Shown piece after piece: positions 40,687 through 50,266 of a stretch of 64,000 nt of DNA (its first letter is position 1; every line of letters starts with the position of its first letter). This stretch comes from Dactylonectria macrodidyma. Lineage: Eukaryota; Ascomycota; Sordariomycetes; Hypocreales; Nectriaceae. The stretch is taken from NCBI GenBank assembly GCA_020744425.1, contig JAGMUV010000049.1, positions 186,001 through 250,000 on the forward strand, given 5' to 3'. The position numbers and the translations under genes are program-made. The notes beneath the pieces were generated by a model. It ran no database searches. It saw only the letters and a list, made by a program, of their open reading frames with translations, and was not told where the DNA came from.

Positions 40687-43050
40687 ATGACTGCCTGCGC
40701 ACCTCAGCAAGGGGACGGCCTAGTAATCCACCTAAGTACCCCACAGCATCGAAGGCTAGCTGAGCTCGGCCTATATCTAAACCTTCCAGAGCCAGCAATC
40801 ATCTGCACTGCATGTGGCTTTGCCCTCAAGGCAGATAGTGATCGGGTCTCGAGGCACCTCGGAGAAAAGCATGGAGTGTTGAAGTCAGCCCGTTGGGGAC
40901 TCAACTCCCTTATCTACTCCTTGAACCTGCCCGATCCGGGAGAGCTTCCACCACGGCCCGATCGCTCCAGCCCCCACCCACACTTGGCGTTGCAGGAGGG
41001 CTTGGCCTGCAAGCACTGCGGCCTACGCTCGATCAGCAATAAAGTGATGGTAGAGCATGTCAAGAAGGCTCATCGCAGCGAGATGGGGCTCGCTGCTCGA
41101 TACAACAGGAAGGCTTGGGTGCGAGATCATATTGACGAGAAGCTCCTGTTTCAAAGCTGGGGCGTAAGAGACATCCGACGTTCGTGGATTGTTCAACGAG
41201 ACCGCTCCCAGCAGGTCGGGCAGGCTGCTGATGGCCCTATACCTCTTGAGGCAGCTCCAGTATCTGTACAAGCCTTCGCAGAACAACTACAATCGGAAGA
41301 GCGTCAGCATATCGACCAGCTATCATCCTGCCACCTAAAGCCAGCAGACGGCAGCACATCAACGGCCAGCCTGCTAACAAATTGGATGCGCCGGACCGGT
41401 TGGGAACGCATCTTTGAAGGACATGGCGGCGCGCGCAAAGAGATCCTTGTTCTGCTTTCGGAACTACCTACAAGTGCTGGCCACTCTCTTCACCTGGGCG
41501 ACCATGACGGGCAAGCTCTGGAAAGTTCGGCCGACGATGAGAGGAAGCTGGCCTTAATGGTGGTGGCACTTGATCGTCTCTTTGATCGATGCGGAGATAC
41601 AGTACAGCACACCGATGTTTCGCTTCGACGGTGGCTTCGCAGTATAATTCCTGGGCGCGCTTTCAAAGCACCCTTTGAGCTCGTTACACGCCTGAGCTCC
41701 GAGCGAGCTTATCGGAATGAATACAAACGCTGCCTCTGTTTCTGGCTTCGTCTGTGGCGTCTTCCCCGAGCAATGGCAAAGTTGATAACAAGAAGAGGGT
41801 TCTCTCGACCTCAGGCTATGGCATTAACACAGCTATGGGATGATCAAGTGTGGGAGATGGAAGGGCCTACCATGGGGTGTCATGCTACCGAATATATCGG
41901 TGATGAGCCCGGCATTCTATATGACAGCGAAGATGAAGATGAAGATGATGAAGATGATGAAGAGCAGGAGGAGGTGGGGGAGGATCAGTATTATGATGGC
42001 GAATACCTCCCAGATAACCCAATCTGGCCCTCGGACGATGGAGAGGCGATGGTGCATGACCCTGCTGCGGATATTATACTGCAGCTTCTGCACTTTATGG
42101 CTACGGAAGATTTCGAGGACGGTAGATCAAGCTCAGCACTATTGGTCTATTTCAGCGCCGTCCGGGGCCTCTCTGGCCTGCGAGGGGACGAGTTCCTCCG
42201 CCCAGGTCAATTCACTCCCATACTAGCAAAACTCATATACTGCACCCGGCTGGTCATCCTTGAGGCAATCTTACCTAGGTTCCCTCATAATTATATTAGC
42301 CTTGATGCTAGGCCACGTTACGGACAACTCGAAATTATGGATTCCGTCCGTATATCTAAGATGTGCGATGGAACCCCATCACCGATCGGGGAGTTTCTCA
42401 GCCTGATGGCGTATGGTCGTGCCCAGAGCCGATCAGAAGGACCAAGCTATCACTTTGAGTGGAGTAAGGACGGCAATGAGATCTCATGGGACAACTGTCA
42501 TAGCTTGTCTATGAATAGCTTTTCTGGCATCCGTCGCGAGGCATTGAGATTAGCTACGCAGTGCTATAAACGTTTAATGTATGACTGGGAGCCTTCGGAG
42601 CCCACCACTCTAGCAAGCATCCGCGACCGGCTATCCACCACTACACTCGGGTACTCCTTTTTATCAGATCCTGCTAATAGTTTGACGGATGCATACCTAC
42701 CACTATTTATGAAGGCTTGCCTATCTCCGCTTGATGGGTTTCTCAAACCAAAAAGCCAGACCGAGGGCCAATGGAATACCAAAGCAGTACAAGCTTATCT
42801 AGCCACACATGATGATTTCCTCAAAGTGGTCATGGTTCTCTTACATCTTGACGGTGGCCAAGGAGGCCGAATCACGGAGCTCTTAACTTTAGAATGCTTC
42901 AACACATCATCGCGACTTCGAGGCATCGGTATATATCATGCGAGACTCTTCTCCGTGACACGGCATCATAAAGCACGCCTACAGGTGCTATTCTCCGGCG
43001 ATTTGAGTAAAATCGACCATATAAATAGGGTTCATCTAGCCTACTACTGA
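40687..43050 (+). CDS. OrsD-like (DUF3505) zinc-finger protein, probably C-terminally truncated
   Basis: The frame is open from 40597; the ATG at 40687 (MTACAPQQGDGLVIHL) is preferred because TCAATTGCAG just upstream resembles an intron acceptor. This gives 787 residues. Two C2H2-type fingers occur (ICTACGFALKADSDRVSRHLGEKH and CKHCGLRS...MVEHVKKAH), as in OrsD-like proteins, followed by a long region (LLTNWMRRTGWERIFEGHGGARKEI) and an Asp/Glu stretch (about 41924-41983). In many ascomycetes this region precedes a RecQ-type telomere-linked helicase; here the frame stops after VTRHHKARL at 43050 and no helicase follows. The role of the family is unknown; DNA binding is inferred from the fingers. 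It is bracketed by palindromes on both sides. Confidence 0.7.
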   Translation: MTACAPQQGDGLVIHLSTPQHRRLAELGLYLNLPEPAIICTACGFALKADSDRVSRHLGEKHGVLKSARWGLNSLIYSLNLPDPGELPPRPDRSSPHPHLALQEGLACKHCGLRSISNKVMVEHVKKAHRSEMGLAARYNRKAWVRDHIDEKLLFQSWGVRDIRRSWIVQRDRSQQVGQAADGPIPLEAAPVSVQAFAEQLQSEERQHIDQLSSCHLKPADGSTSTASLLTNWMRRTGWERIFEGHGGARKEILVLLSELPTSAGHSLHLGDHDGQALESSADDERKLALMVVALDRLFDRCGDTVQHTDVSLRRWLRSIIPGRAFKAPFELVTRLSSERAYRNEYKRCLCFWLRLWRLPRAMAKLITRRGFSRPQAMALTQLWDDQVWEMEGPTMGCHATEYIGDEPGILYDSEDEDEDDEDDEEQEEVGEDQYYDGEYLPDNPIWPSDDGEAMVHDPAADIILQLLHFMATEDFEDGRSSSALLVYFSAVRGLSGLRGDEFLRPGQFTPILAKLIYCTRLVILEAILPRFPHNYISLDARPRYGQLEIMDSVRISKMCDGTPSPIGEFLSLMAYGRAQSRSEGPSYHFEWSKDGNEISWDNCHSLSMNSFSGIRREALRLATQCYKRLMYDWEPSEPTTLASIRDRLSTTTLGYSFLSDPANSLTDAYLPLFMKACLSPLDGFLKPKSQTEGQWNTKAVQAYLATHDDFLKVVMVLLHLDGGQGGRITELLTLECFNTSSRLRGIGIYHARLFSVTRHHKARLQVLFSGDLSKIDHINRVHLAYY

Positions 43051-43060
43051 GTTGTCGAAC

Positions 43061-43194
43061 GGAACGCGCCCCGTTCCCGTGTGCGCGCCAATCACAGGAC
43101 CCCATTCCGTCCTTGGCACCCAGTTCGAGAACGCGCCCCGTTACGCGTTCCAAATGCCCCGAACAAGGTTCTCCCTAGGAACGCGCCCCGTTCC
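43061..43194. repeat. Three related palindromes downstream of the OrsD-like gene
   Basis: GGAACGCGCCCCGTTCC occurs at 43061-43077 and 43178-43194, with a diverged copy (GAACGCGCCCCGTT) near 43130-43142. They share the core AACGCGCCCCGTT with the third upstream copy, but their outer bases differ (GGAA/TTCC instead of GAAA/TTTC). Confidence 0.8.
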
Positions 43195-43332
43195 CTTTAC
43201 TTGCTACCGGGAATTGACACCCCACTGTTGCTTATATCCATCCAAACAGCAGAGCGTAAATGAACCCCTAGTTCTAAAGTGGAATAGAGAGGTAGAATAT
43301 CATTCCCTTTCTGCCTTTATAGTTTCAGGTGC

Positions 43333-45611
43333 ACTATCCCATCGAGTGCGGATGGACCCCATTTTCGCCAAGGCCAAAATACCCACTTTTATACCCACTT
43401 TTACTCCGCACTTCAATCAGTACATGACGAAACATCATTTGCACCTATGTTTTCTTACCTGCTGTCACCACCAAAACCGTCATTTTGTTCAATGCTGCGA
43501 TGTCTTCTAGTGATTCTGATGCTTCTGATGCCTCCGGTGCCTCCGGGGCTTCCGATGCTTCTGGGGCTTCCGGGGCTTCCGTACGGAGCTGTATTGTGGT
43601 TGAGATCCTTCCTGAAGACCTCGCTGTCGCCTGCACTGCCGACTGTACGCCAGAGCAGTGCAATAACAGCACAGTCCGGCCCCACGAACCTCCGGCTGTC
43701 GAGCGCGGGCCGCCGGGCTCCTTCGTACCCTTTGACGTACCGACCCGGCCCCGAGAGATACGGGAGCTGCCGGCAGCCCCGCTTGACCTATTCCTCCGGT
43801 ACGTTCCCCGGGGCCTTATTGAGCGGTGGGTGCAATGGACGAATGCAGCGCCGTTATCTAAGGAAGGTCCCCGGGCTAAACGGTCAAGAGTGTATGAGTG
43901 GAGGAAGACTTCTGTAGATGAGATTTACCTCTTCTTAGGAATCCTGCTTTATATGGGGATACATAGCGAACCTCAAATATCAAGATATTGGTCAACTCAA
44001 CAGCAAAAGGAGGATCCTATCTATCTATTCACCCGGTTTATCTCCCGGGACCGCTTCCAAAGTCTGCTCCGGCAGCTACGTATCTTTGATACCTCTGAAT
44101 TCCAGCCCAGCCAGTCAGGAGGTCAACGCCAGGCCCGGGCCCAAGCCCCCGCCCAAGCCGGGATGCCAGATATATACCGGAAGGTAAACGAGTGGTCAGC
44201 CCATATCCAAGAGACTGGGGATTCCTTCTATACAGCCGGCTCCGACCTTACCGTTGACGAGGCTATGGTCCGGTTTACGGGCCGGTCCCTAGAGACGACG
44301 ACAATACCGACGAAGCCGATCCCAACCGGCTTCAAGGTCTGGATCCTTGCCCAATCGGGCTACTGCCTCCGGTGGCTCTGGCACGTACACGGAAAGGGCC
44401 CGTACGGACTAGTCCCTCAAGCCCGGCCGGAAGACAGCAAGGCTGGAGCTGCTGCTGCAAAGTGGGTCCCGTTAACGCCAACGCAGCGGGTTGTAACAAC
44501 ACTTATTACCTTACTTCCGGCTGCAGTCTACCACGTATTCCTAGATAATCTCTTTGCTTCCGTACGGCTTCTCCGGGCCCTCCGGAAGCAGCAGGTCGGA
44601 GCTTCCGGGACCTGCCGGAAAGACAGTGGGATAGATAAGATCCTCGTCGCCGAGAAGGAAGCAGAAGGCCAGGGTATTCCTTGGGGTCAGATCCATTGCA
44701 TCCCTACCTTAGATGGGGAGGTATGGTATTGCAAACTGCTTTCTATAGATATCTCCATACTGATCAGTTTGTCTCTTCATAGGTCAACCAATTCACCTGG
44801 AAGGATAACGCCCTTGTCCTCTTCTTGACAACCGTCTTCCGAGACGGCCGGGAGGTTATCCGTCTCCGGCGCCGACCGGCCGGAAGCTCTGCTGGAAAGC
44901 GGGCTGCCCGGAAAGAAGCCTTCGGCCCAGACGTCCGGAAGAACCTCCCGGTGCCTGAGGCAATTGACGAGTATAACCATAAGATGAATGGGGTTGATAT
45001 AAGTGACCAGATGAGGTCTTATTATCAATACAGCCGCCCTATTCGTCGAGGAGGCTGGCAAGCCCTTGCTTGGAATTTCCTGCTGGAAGTGATCGTTGTG
45101 AATAGCTTCTTCCTGCAGCTCTGGGGCAAGCCCGAGTGGCAAAAGGTCAAGAACCAGTACCAATGGCGGCGACTGCTTGCATCCCAGCTTATTCAACAGT
45201 TTGGACCATTAGCAGGAGGTCGAAGACTTTCACGACCTCAACGGGCTTCAGATAAGAGGAAAACATCTATTCCTTGGCAGCACCATCGCAAGGGATCAAG
45301 GGGGGTTAACTCGCCTTGCACCTATTGCGGCAGGAGGAAGAAACGCGAGGCTCTAAGTGAGGTATCTAGGAATAGCCTCACTCAACAGCCGCAACAGCGA
45401 AAAAAGACTCGAAAAGGCTGCTTAGACTTTAACGTACCGCTATGTACTGATGGAGATTGTTGGTACCTCTGGCACACCCAAAATCTATAGAGGAATCGAG
45501 GTACCCTGAATTTTAGCATATGATTCGATTATTCTAGTGGTCCCATAAGCCCTGATTGGCTTTACCCCGCCCTTGGCGAAAATGGGGTCCATCCGCACTC
45601 GATGGGATAGT
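43333..45611 (+). mobile_element. piggyBac-like transposon with perfect 41-bp TIRs
   Basis: The 41-bp ends at 43333-43373 and 45571-45611 are exact inverted copies, starting ACTATCCCATCGAGTGCGG. The 2279-bp element encodes a piggyBac-type transposase. Known piggyBac elements insert at TTAA, but the flanks here (AGGTGC on the left, AATTATC on the right) show no TTAA or other duplication. The family may have a different target, or the flanks may have been rearranged. Confidence 0.85.
43500..45490 (+). CDS. piggyBac-type transposase, two exons
   Basis: Exons 43500-44720 and 44783-45490 give 642 residues; the 62-bp intron (donor GTATGG, acceptor CATAG) removes a frame shift and joins TLDGE to VNQFTWKDN. 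A Ser/Asp/Gly-rich start is followed by the DDE_Tnp_1_7 fold: LDLFLRYVPRGLIERWV, Asp in SDLTVDEAMVRFTGRS, Asp in YHVFLDNLFAS, Asp in FTWKDNALVLFL and Asp in MNGVDISDQMRSYY. The C-terminus is Cys-rich (CTYCGRRKK...CLDFNVPLCTDGDCW), like the RING-type zinc domain that binds piggyBac ends. All catalytic motifs are present and perfect TIRs surround the gene, so activity is plausible. Confidence 0.9.
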
Positions 45612-46102
45612 AATTATCGTCAATATAGAGCCATTCATTCATTTGCCCGAATATCCATTTGTTATTTACAAGTTATGCAGGGCAGAATATGTTGCTAATG
45701 AAGTTAACCGACATTTAAAGACATAGCATTCAGCAACAGCAAATGGCAGGTCGAGGCAGATCCAAGAGGCCGTGCAGGCCATCCGTGTTACGACCCACGG
45801 AGATCAACCGGGTACGAACGGGAAACGACGGAAGCTCGGAACGGAATAAACAGACCCCGGTGGAAGTGGTGTGTGGTCGAACAAGAGCGCGTTCGACCAC
45901 GATCGACCAAGCAAATCAGAATAGTATATAGCTTCACTCATTTGCACTCTCCTAAGTCTAGATAGCTCTGCGGCTTTCAATACAACTTGATTACTCAAGA
46001 ATACTTCTTGACATTATCAGACGTGATACGCAACCCTACGCTCAGCACGCTACGCCCCGTTGCAACTGCCGACATAAACCAATCAGGTTACGGTTTACTA
46101 CG
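45612..46102. other. Intergenic stretch, one doubtful small frame
   Basis: An open frame at 45743-45931 (begins MAGRGRSKRPCRP) is basic and of low complexity and matches no known family. No other signal was seen. Confidence 0.35.
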
Positions 46103-46582
46103 TTGGGAACCTTGACCGTCACAATCCCCAGCATTATCCATAACCAGAAGGAGTTACAGCAATGGTCAGTACCGCCCCCAACAACAACCCCCATACCATA
46201 CATCCCGCCACCAAAGACGGACGGGATTGGTTGTGATCAATGTCCATATGTAGCCCGCCAGGTCAAACGGATTCATCAGCATTATCGGGAACAGCATAGA
46301 TGGGTCAACGATCGGAAACGAGGCAGGTGCACCAAGGCATCCGCAGCAGCCATATCGCCAGTTCCGTGGAGAACAGGTGTTCGACGCCAGCAGTTTTTCC
46401 GGAACCGGGTGGCCAGCAGTTGGTTTGAAGTCGGCCGGGTCGTACCGTCCAGGGATAGCCAAGAAGGGAGCAGCCAAGAGGGGAACAGCTAGCCTGAGGG
46501 TCAATGGTCAGGTCACGGCACGGCTGTGCAAGAGTGTCGGGGACGGCAATATTTGGCAGGTGATTGATATACAAGGAAGTGG
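46103..46582 (+). pseudogene. OrsD-like gene fragment (5' part)
   Basis: The frame at 46103-46492 reads IIHNQKELQQWSVPPPTTTPIPYIPPPKTDG and then a C2H2-like CDQCPYVARQVKRIHQHYREQH, a pattern typical of OrsD/DUF3505 proteins. It stops at 46492. Sequence continues to the hAT insertion at 46583-46590 and resumes after it at 49499. The fragment appears non-functional. Confidence 0.55.
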
Positions 46583-46590
46583 GATGTGAC

Positions 46591-49498
46591 CAGGGTGGTC
46601 ATCAATTCCACCTTCCACTCCACATTTTCAATTTTGTGGAAGTTGAAGTCACGTGCTTCAATTCCATCAACTCCATTTCACCTTCACGTTGATGGGCTCA
46701 ATTCCATCTAGATGCCTTCAACGTTGACCACCGGTTGAAATCGTCAAGAATGGCGGTGGTTCAGGGTAGCATCTGCAGCCCTGCGAGACGCGTCCGCTAG
46801 ACTTTGTCGACGGTACTTCTTGCCCCTCAATTTTTGTGCACGTACCAACTGTACCCAGTACTAGGGGCTCGCGAACGCGTCTCGGCTTGTCGCGCCTCAG
46901 GACCGCCTTCAGCAAAAACATTAGATGCATCCCGTTCCTTCCTGGGATCCAAATGGACGCCAACGTACCTATCAAGCGCCGGCAGCCTTCAGACTGCAAC
47001 ACATCCAGTGCGCCGCTTATCAACTTGGATGCTTTGCCAGACGATTGGAAAATCTTCCCATGGAACAAGTTCCCAAGCTTTTCGATATCCGAACGTGCTG
47101 GCAGGCAGACTTCGTGGGTCTGGCAGCATGGCTTCGACATCCAAGCCCGCGATTCTCCCACGAAGAGGAAATGGGTTTGCAGGCCCTGCCTCCGGAAGCC
47201 TAAGCCCAAGATAACGGACTTCTCTGCTATTAGCACCCAGAATATCGAGAAGCATCTATTCAGGCAGCACAGACTTATCGACGAGTCCGGCAAGAGGAAG
47301 CCTCCCGCTCTTTGGAAGGGAATGCAGGAGAAGACTCCCTCAAGGAACATCGTGGAGATGCTGAATCTTAACACTTCAGACCCTAAAGAGCAAGCTATCG
47401 CGAACGCCCTCATTCAACGCTTCGATAGGGACCACTTTCAGAGACTGCTTCTCGAGTGGGTGGTCGACGCCAACATCTCCTTCCGCCAGCCCGAGCACTG
47501 CCGACTTCGACGCATATTCGAATACCTGAATCCATCGGTCGCAGCGACGAATGCCCATATTTCCCACAACACCGTGCGAAAGCGAATTGTCGACCTTCAT
47601 CTCCGACATAAGACGCACATAATTGACCACCTAAGGAAGATCCCAGGTCAAATCCATATTGCGTTCGATAGCTGGCGCTCCAGGAACCGGCATGCTCTAT
47701 ATGGCATAGTCTGTTTTTACATCGATAACAACGGAGCACCGTCGAAGCTAGTCCTTGGTCTGCCGGAGCTGAAGGTTTCGCACTCTGGGGAGAACATTGC
47801 AGCGCAGATCCTGGAGATCCTAGAGAGCTACGAGATTCTTGACAGGGTGGGGTATATCGCACTGGACAACGCTGCCAACATGGACACAGCCGCGGAGGAG
47901 ATTGCGGAAGCGCTAGGCTTGAATCCGAAGAAACGGAGAGTGCGATGCTTCGGCCACGTGCTCAACTTGGTGGTTAAAGCTCTGTTATTTGGGCATAAGG
48001 CTGAGGCTTTCGAAGCCGAAGTTGATGGTGAGCCTGGTTTTGATGCCATCCAGCACGAAATCTGGCGAAAGAAAGGCCCCGTCAGCAAGCTTCACAATCT
48101 GGTTCACTGGATCCATCGGTCCGACAAGCTGACGTATCGGCTTCGTGCTCTTCAGGAAGAGTTCTTTCAACACTCTGACAGTCCGAAGACTCGAGCAAGG
48201 AGACCTTTGGACGTTGTCCGCGATAACCAGACTCGCTGGTTGTCGACGCTCTACATGATGCGGCGGGGCCTTAAGTTGCGGCCCTTCCTCGAAGACCTCG
48301 TTGAGAAGGCCACGGTTGAATTCAATAGGGAACGCCGCAACGGAGTTAGAAGGAAGGAAGAGATGCCCTTGTGTCTCCGCGAGGAGAGTCTCCTGAACGA
48401 AAACGACTGGAGCGTTATTGAGTTGATGGACAAGGTGCTTGTTGACTTCGAGGAGGCACTCCGAATGCTTGAGGGCGACGCCCAAAGACGAGTACGCAAA
48501 GGGGGCCGTATTGAGGCATATGGCAATATGTGGGACGTTGCCTCAACCTACGAATTCCTGATGGACAGGCTAGAGGAGTGGAAAGCAACAGCGGAGAACT
48601 ACCCGGATCCCGAACACTTCAAGATAAATATCAACCTGGGTTGGGACAAGTTGAACGAGTACTATACGAAGCTGGACGAGACGCCAGCGTACTATGCTTC
48701 GGCGGTTTTGAATCCGGCCTCGCGTTGGGGATATTTCGAGAATACGTGGACCGACAAAGCACAGTTGCCATAGCTTCAGGAGGCAAAAAGAATGGTGAGG
48801 ACACTGTGGGACGAAGAGTATAAATCACTACCGACTCTTTCAAATTCAGATGAAGAACCTCCATTCAAGCGTTTAAAGGCAATGAGCGCGCTCGAAAGAC
48901 ACCGAGCCCACAGGACTTCGTCTCTCGCAGGAAGATGTTCTTTAGAAAGTTCACTGAATGCAGACCATGACGAATATGACCACTGGCTATCGAGTCCCGA
49001 CGCTAAGAACGACGCTCTTGTCACGGATCCCATCCAATATTGGTGGGAGAGACGGAAAGATTATCCTCGACTGTCACGAATGGCTCTCGACTTGCTGTCG
49101 GTGCCGCCCATGTCCGCAGAGTGCGAGCGTTTGTTTAGTGTTGCTGGGCAAATGGTCTCACCGCAGCGGACTCGATTGGAAGCCAGCACGATAGGGATAA
49201 CACAGACACTAAGGTCGTGGGTGCGGAATGGCCTAATCGACGCGGTGGACACGTTAATTGATGTGTCAGGAGAGGTTGGGAACAGCATTATATGGGAGGC
49301 AGAGGAGGATGGCTAAGACGCTGGGGAGTAAGCGTTGGGGATCTCGGCGCGGGTATGCGGTTCAACCTCTTCAATTCAACGCCATCAATTCCATTTGGAG
49401 ATGCGGTGGTTCAACTCCACGGGCCAAATGCTGAGTAAGCTGTCAACGCAACGCCACGCGGGGGCGAAATTGATGGAATTGAATTGATGACCAGCCTG
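46591..49498 (+). mobile_element. hAT transposon with 8-bp TSD GATGTGAC
   Basis: The ends CAGGGTGGTCATCAATTC and, inverted, CAGGCTGGTCATCAATTC are flanked by GATGTGAC at 46583-46590 and 49499-49506. The element is 2908 bp. Subterminal regions at both ends contain repeated short blocks such as TCAATTCCAT and TTCAAC. Its transposase has a single internal stop. The insertion splits an OrsD-like gene fragment. Confidence 0.9.
46953..49316 (+). pseudogene. hAT transposase with one nonsense codon
   Basis: From the ATG at 46953 the frame runs to TAG at 48771-48773 and continues in the same frame to 49316 (787 codons before the final stop, counting the TAG). The TAG follows DKAQLP, where a Trp would fit (TGG to TAG). 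A BED-like finger (CRPCLRKPK...IEKHLFRQH) is followed by the RNase-H-fold core (IAFDSWRSRNRHALYGIV; YIALDNAANMDTA; CFGHVLNLVVKAL) and the hAT dimerisation region (LSVPPMSAECERLFSVAGQM), which lies after the stop. The truncated product would lack the dimerisation domain and should be inactive. It is only distantly related to the hAT at 15.8-18.0 kb. Confidence 0.85.
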
Positions 49499-50081
49499 GA
49501 TGTGACACTGGGAGCCCAAGGTGTCGAACCGTTCCTTAGCAATCCGGAAGGCTGTTGCGAAAAGATTCTGCAGTCAGTGTAAGCAGCGGGGCTAAGAAGA
49601 TTTGAGGTGTTTACTTACTGTAGCGAGATGATAGTGGGCAGGCTACAAGCGGTGACAGATTCTGTCAAGAACATCGCTCAGCAGTTATTCTCCGAGGGGT
49701 GTGAACGCCTGGAAATGCAATCAAGCGAAAGACCCCTCGGTGATGGTGTACCGGCAATGGAGTTATTGACGAATTGGATGCGCCGCATTCGTTGGCAGGA
49801 AACCTTTGGCCGAGCACGCCGCGACATACCGGTACTGGTTACGTTCTCAGAAATGCCCTGGACGTCTGGTCGGCCTTTTTTTGCTAGTTCATGACGAAAA
49901 AGTACTTCGTAGTTCGGTCAGAGACGAGTGCAAGCGGCCCTGGGGTTTGGATCAGTTAGAACGAAGCATCTGCATCTTAGAGCGAAGGACCCCGACATTT
50001 GGGTCAAAAAGGAGCGTCGAGCTGATTCGCCACATCATAGATGCCGTTCTTGCCGTAGTGGCGGCCATTAAGTTAGAATAA
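49499..50081 (+). pseudogene. OrsD-like gene fragment (3' part)
   Basis: Frames at 49607-49894 and 49806-50081 contain LLTNWMRRIRWQETFGRARRDI, which parallels LLTNWMRRTGWERIFEGHGGARKEI in the OrsD-like gene at 40.7 kb, and then drift out of frame. With 46103-46582 this is one decayed gene split by the hAT element. Confidence 0.55.
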
Positions 50082-50266
50082 ACATGTCCTAGAATTCTTT
50101 GCTCCGGTAGGGTTACCAGCGCCGCAAAGCAACGTAGACAGCATGTACAATGACGATACCCAGGTCTAGTCCCCGCATCCTTCATCTCGGTAACCTGCTC
50201 GGGGGCTCCAGACCGTTTCATGCCCCATAATGTTGAGAAAGAGGAACAAAAATATAGCAACGGCTG

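Noticed and set aside
45743..45931. Small basic open frame
   Set aside because: Short, low complexity, no recognisable family; could be chance.
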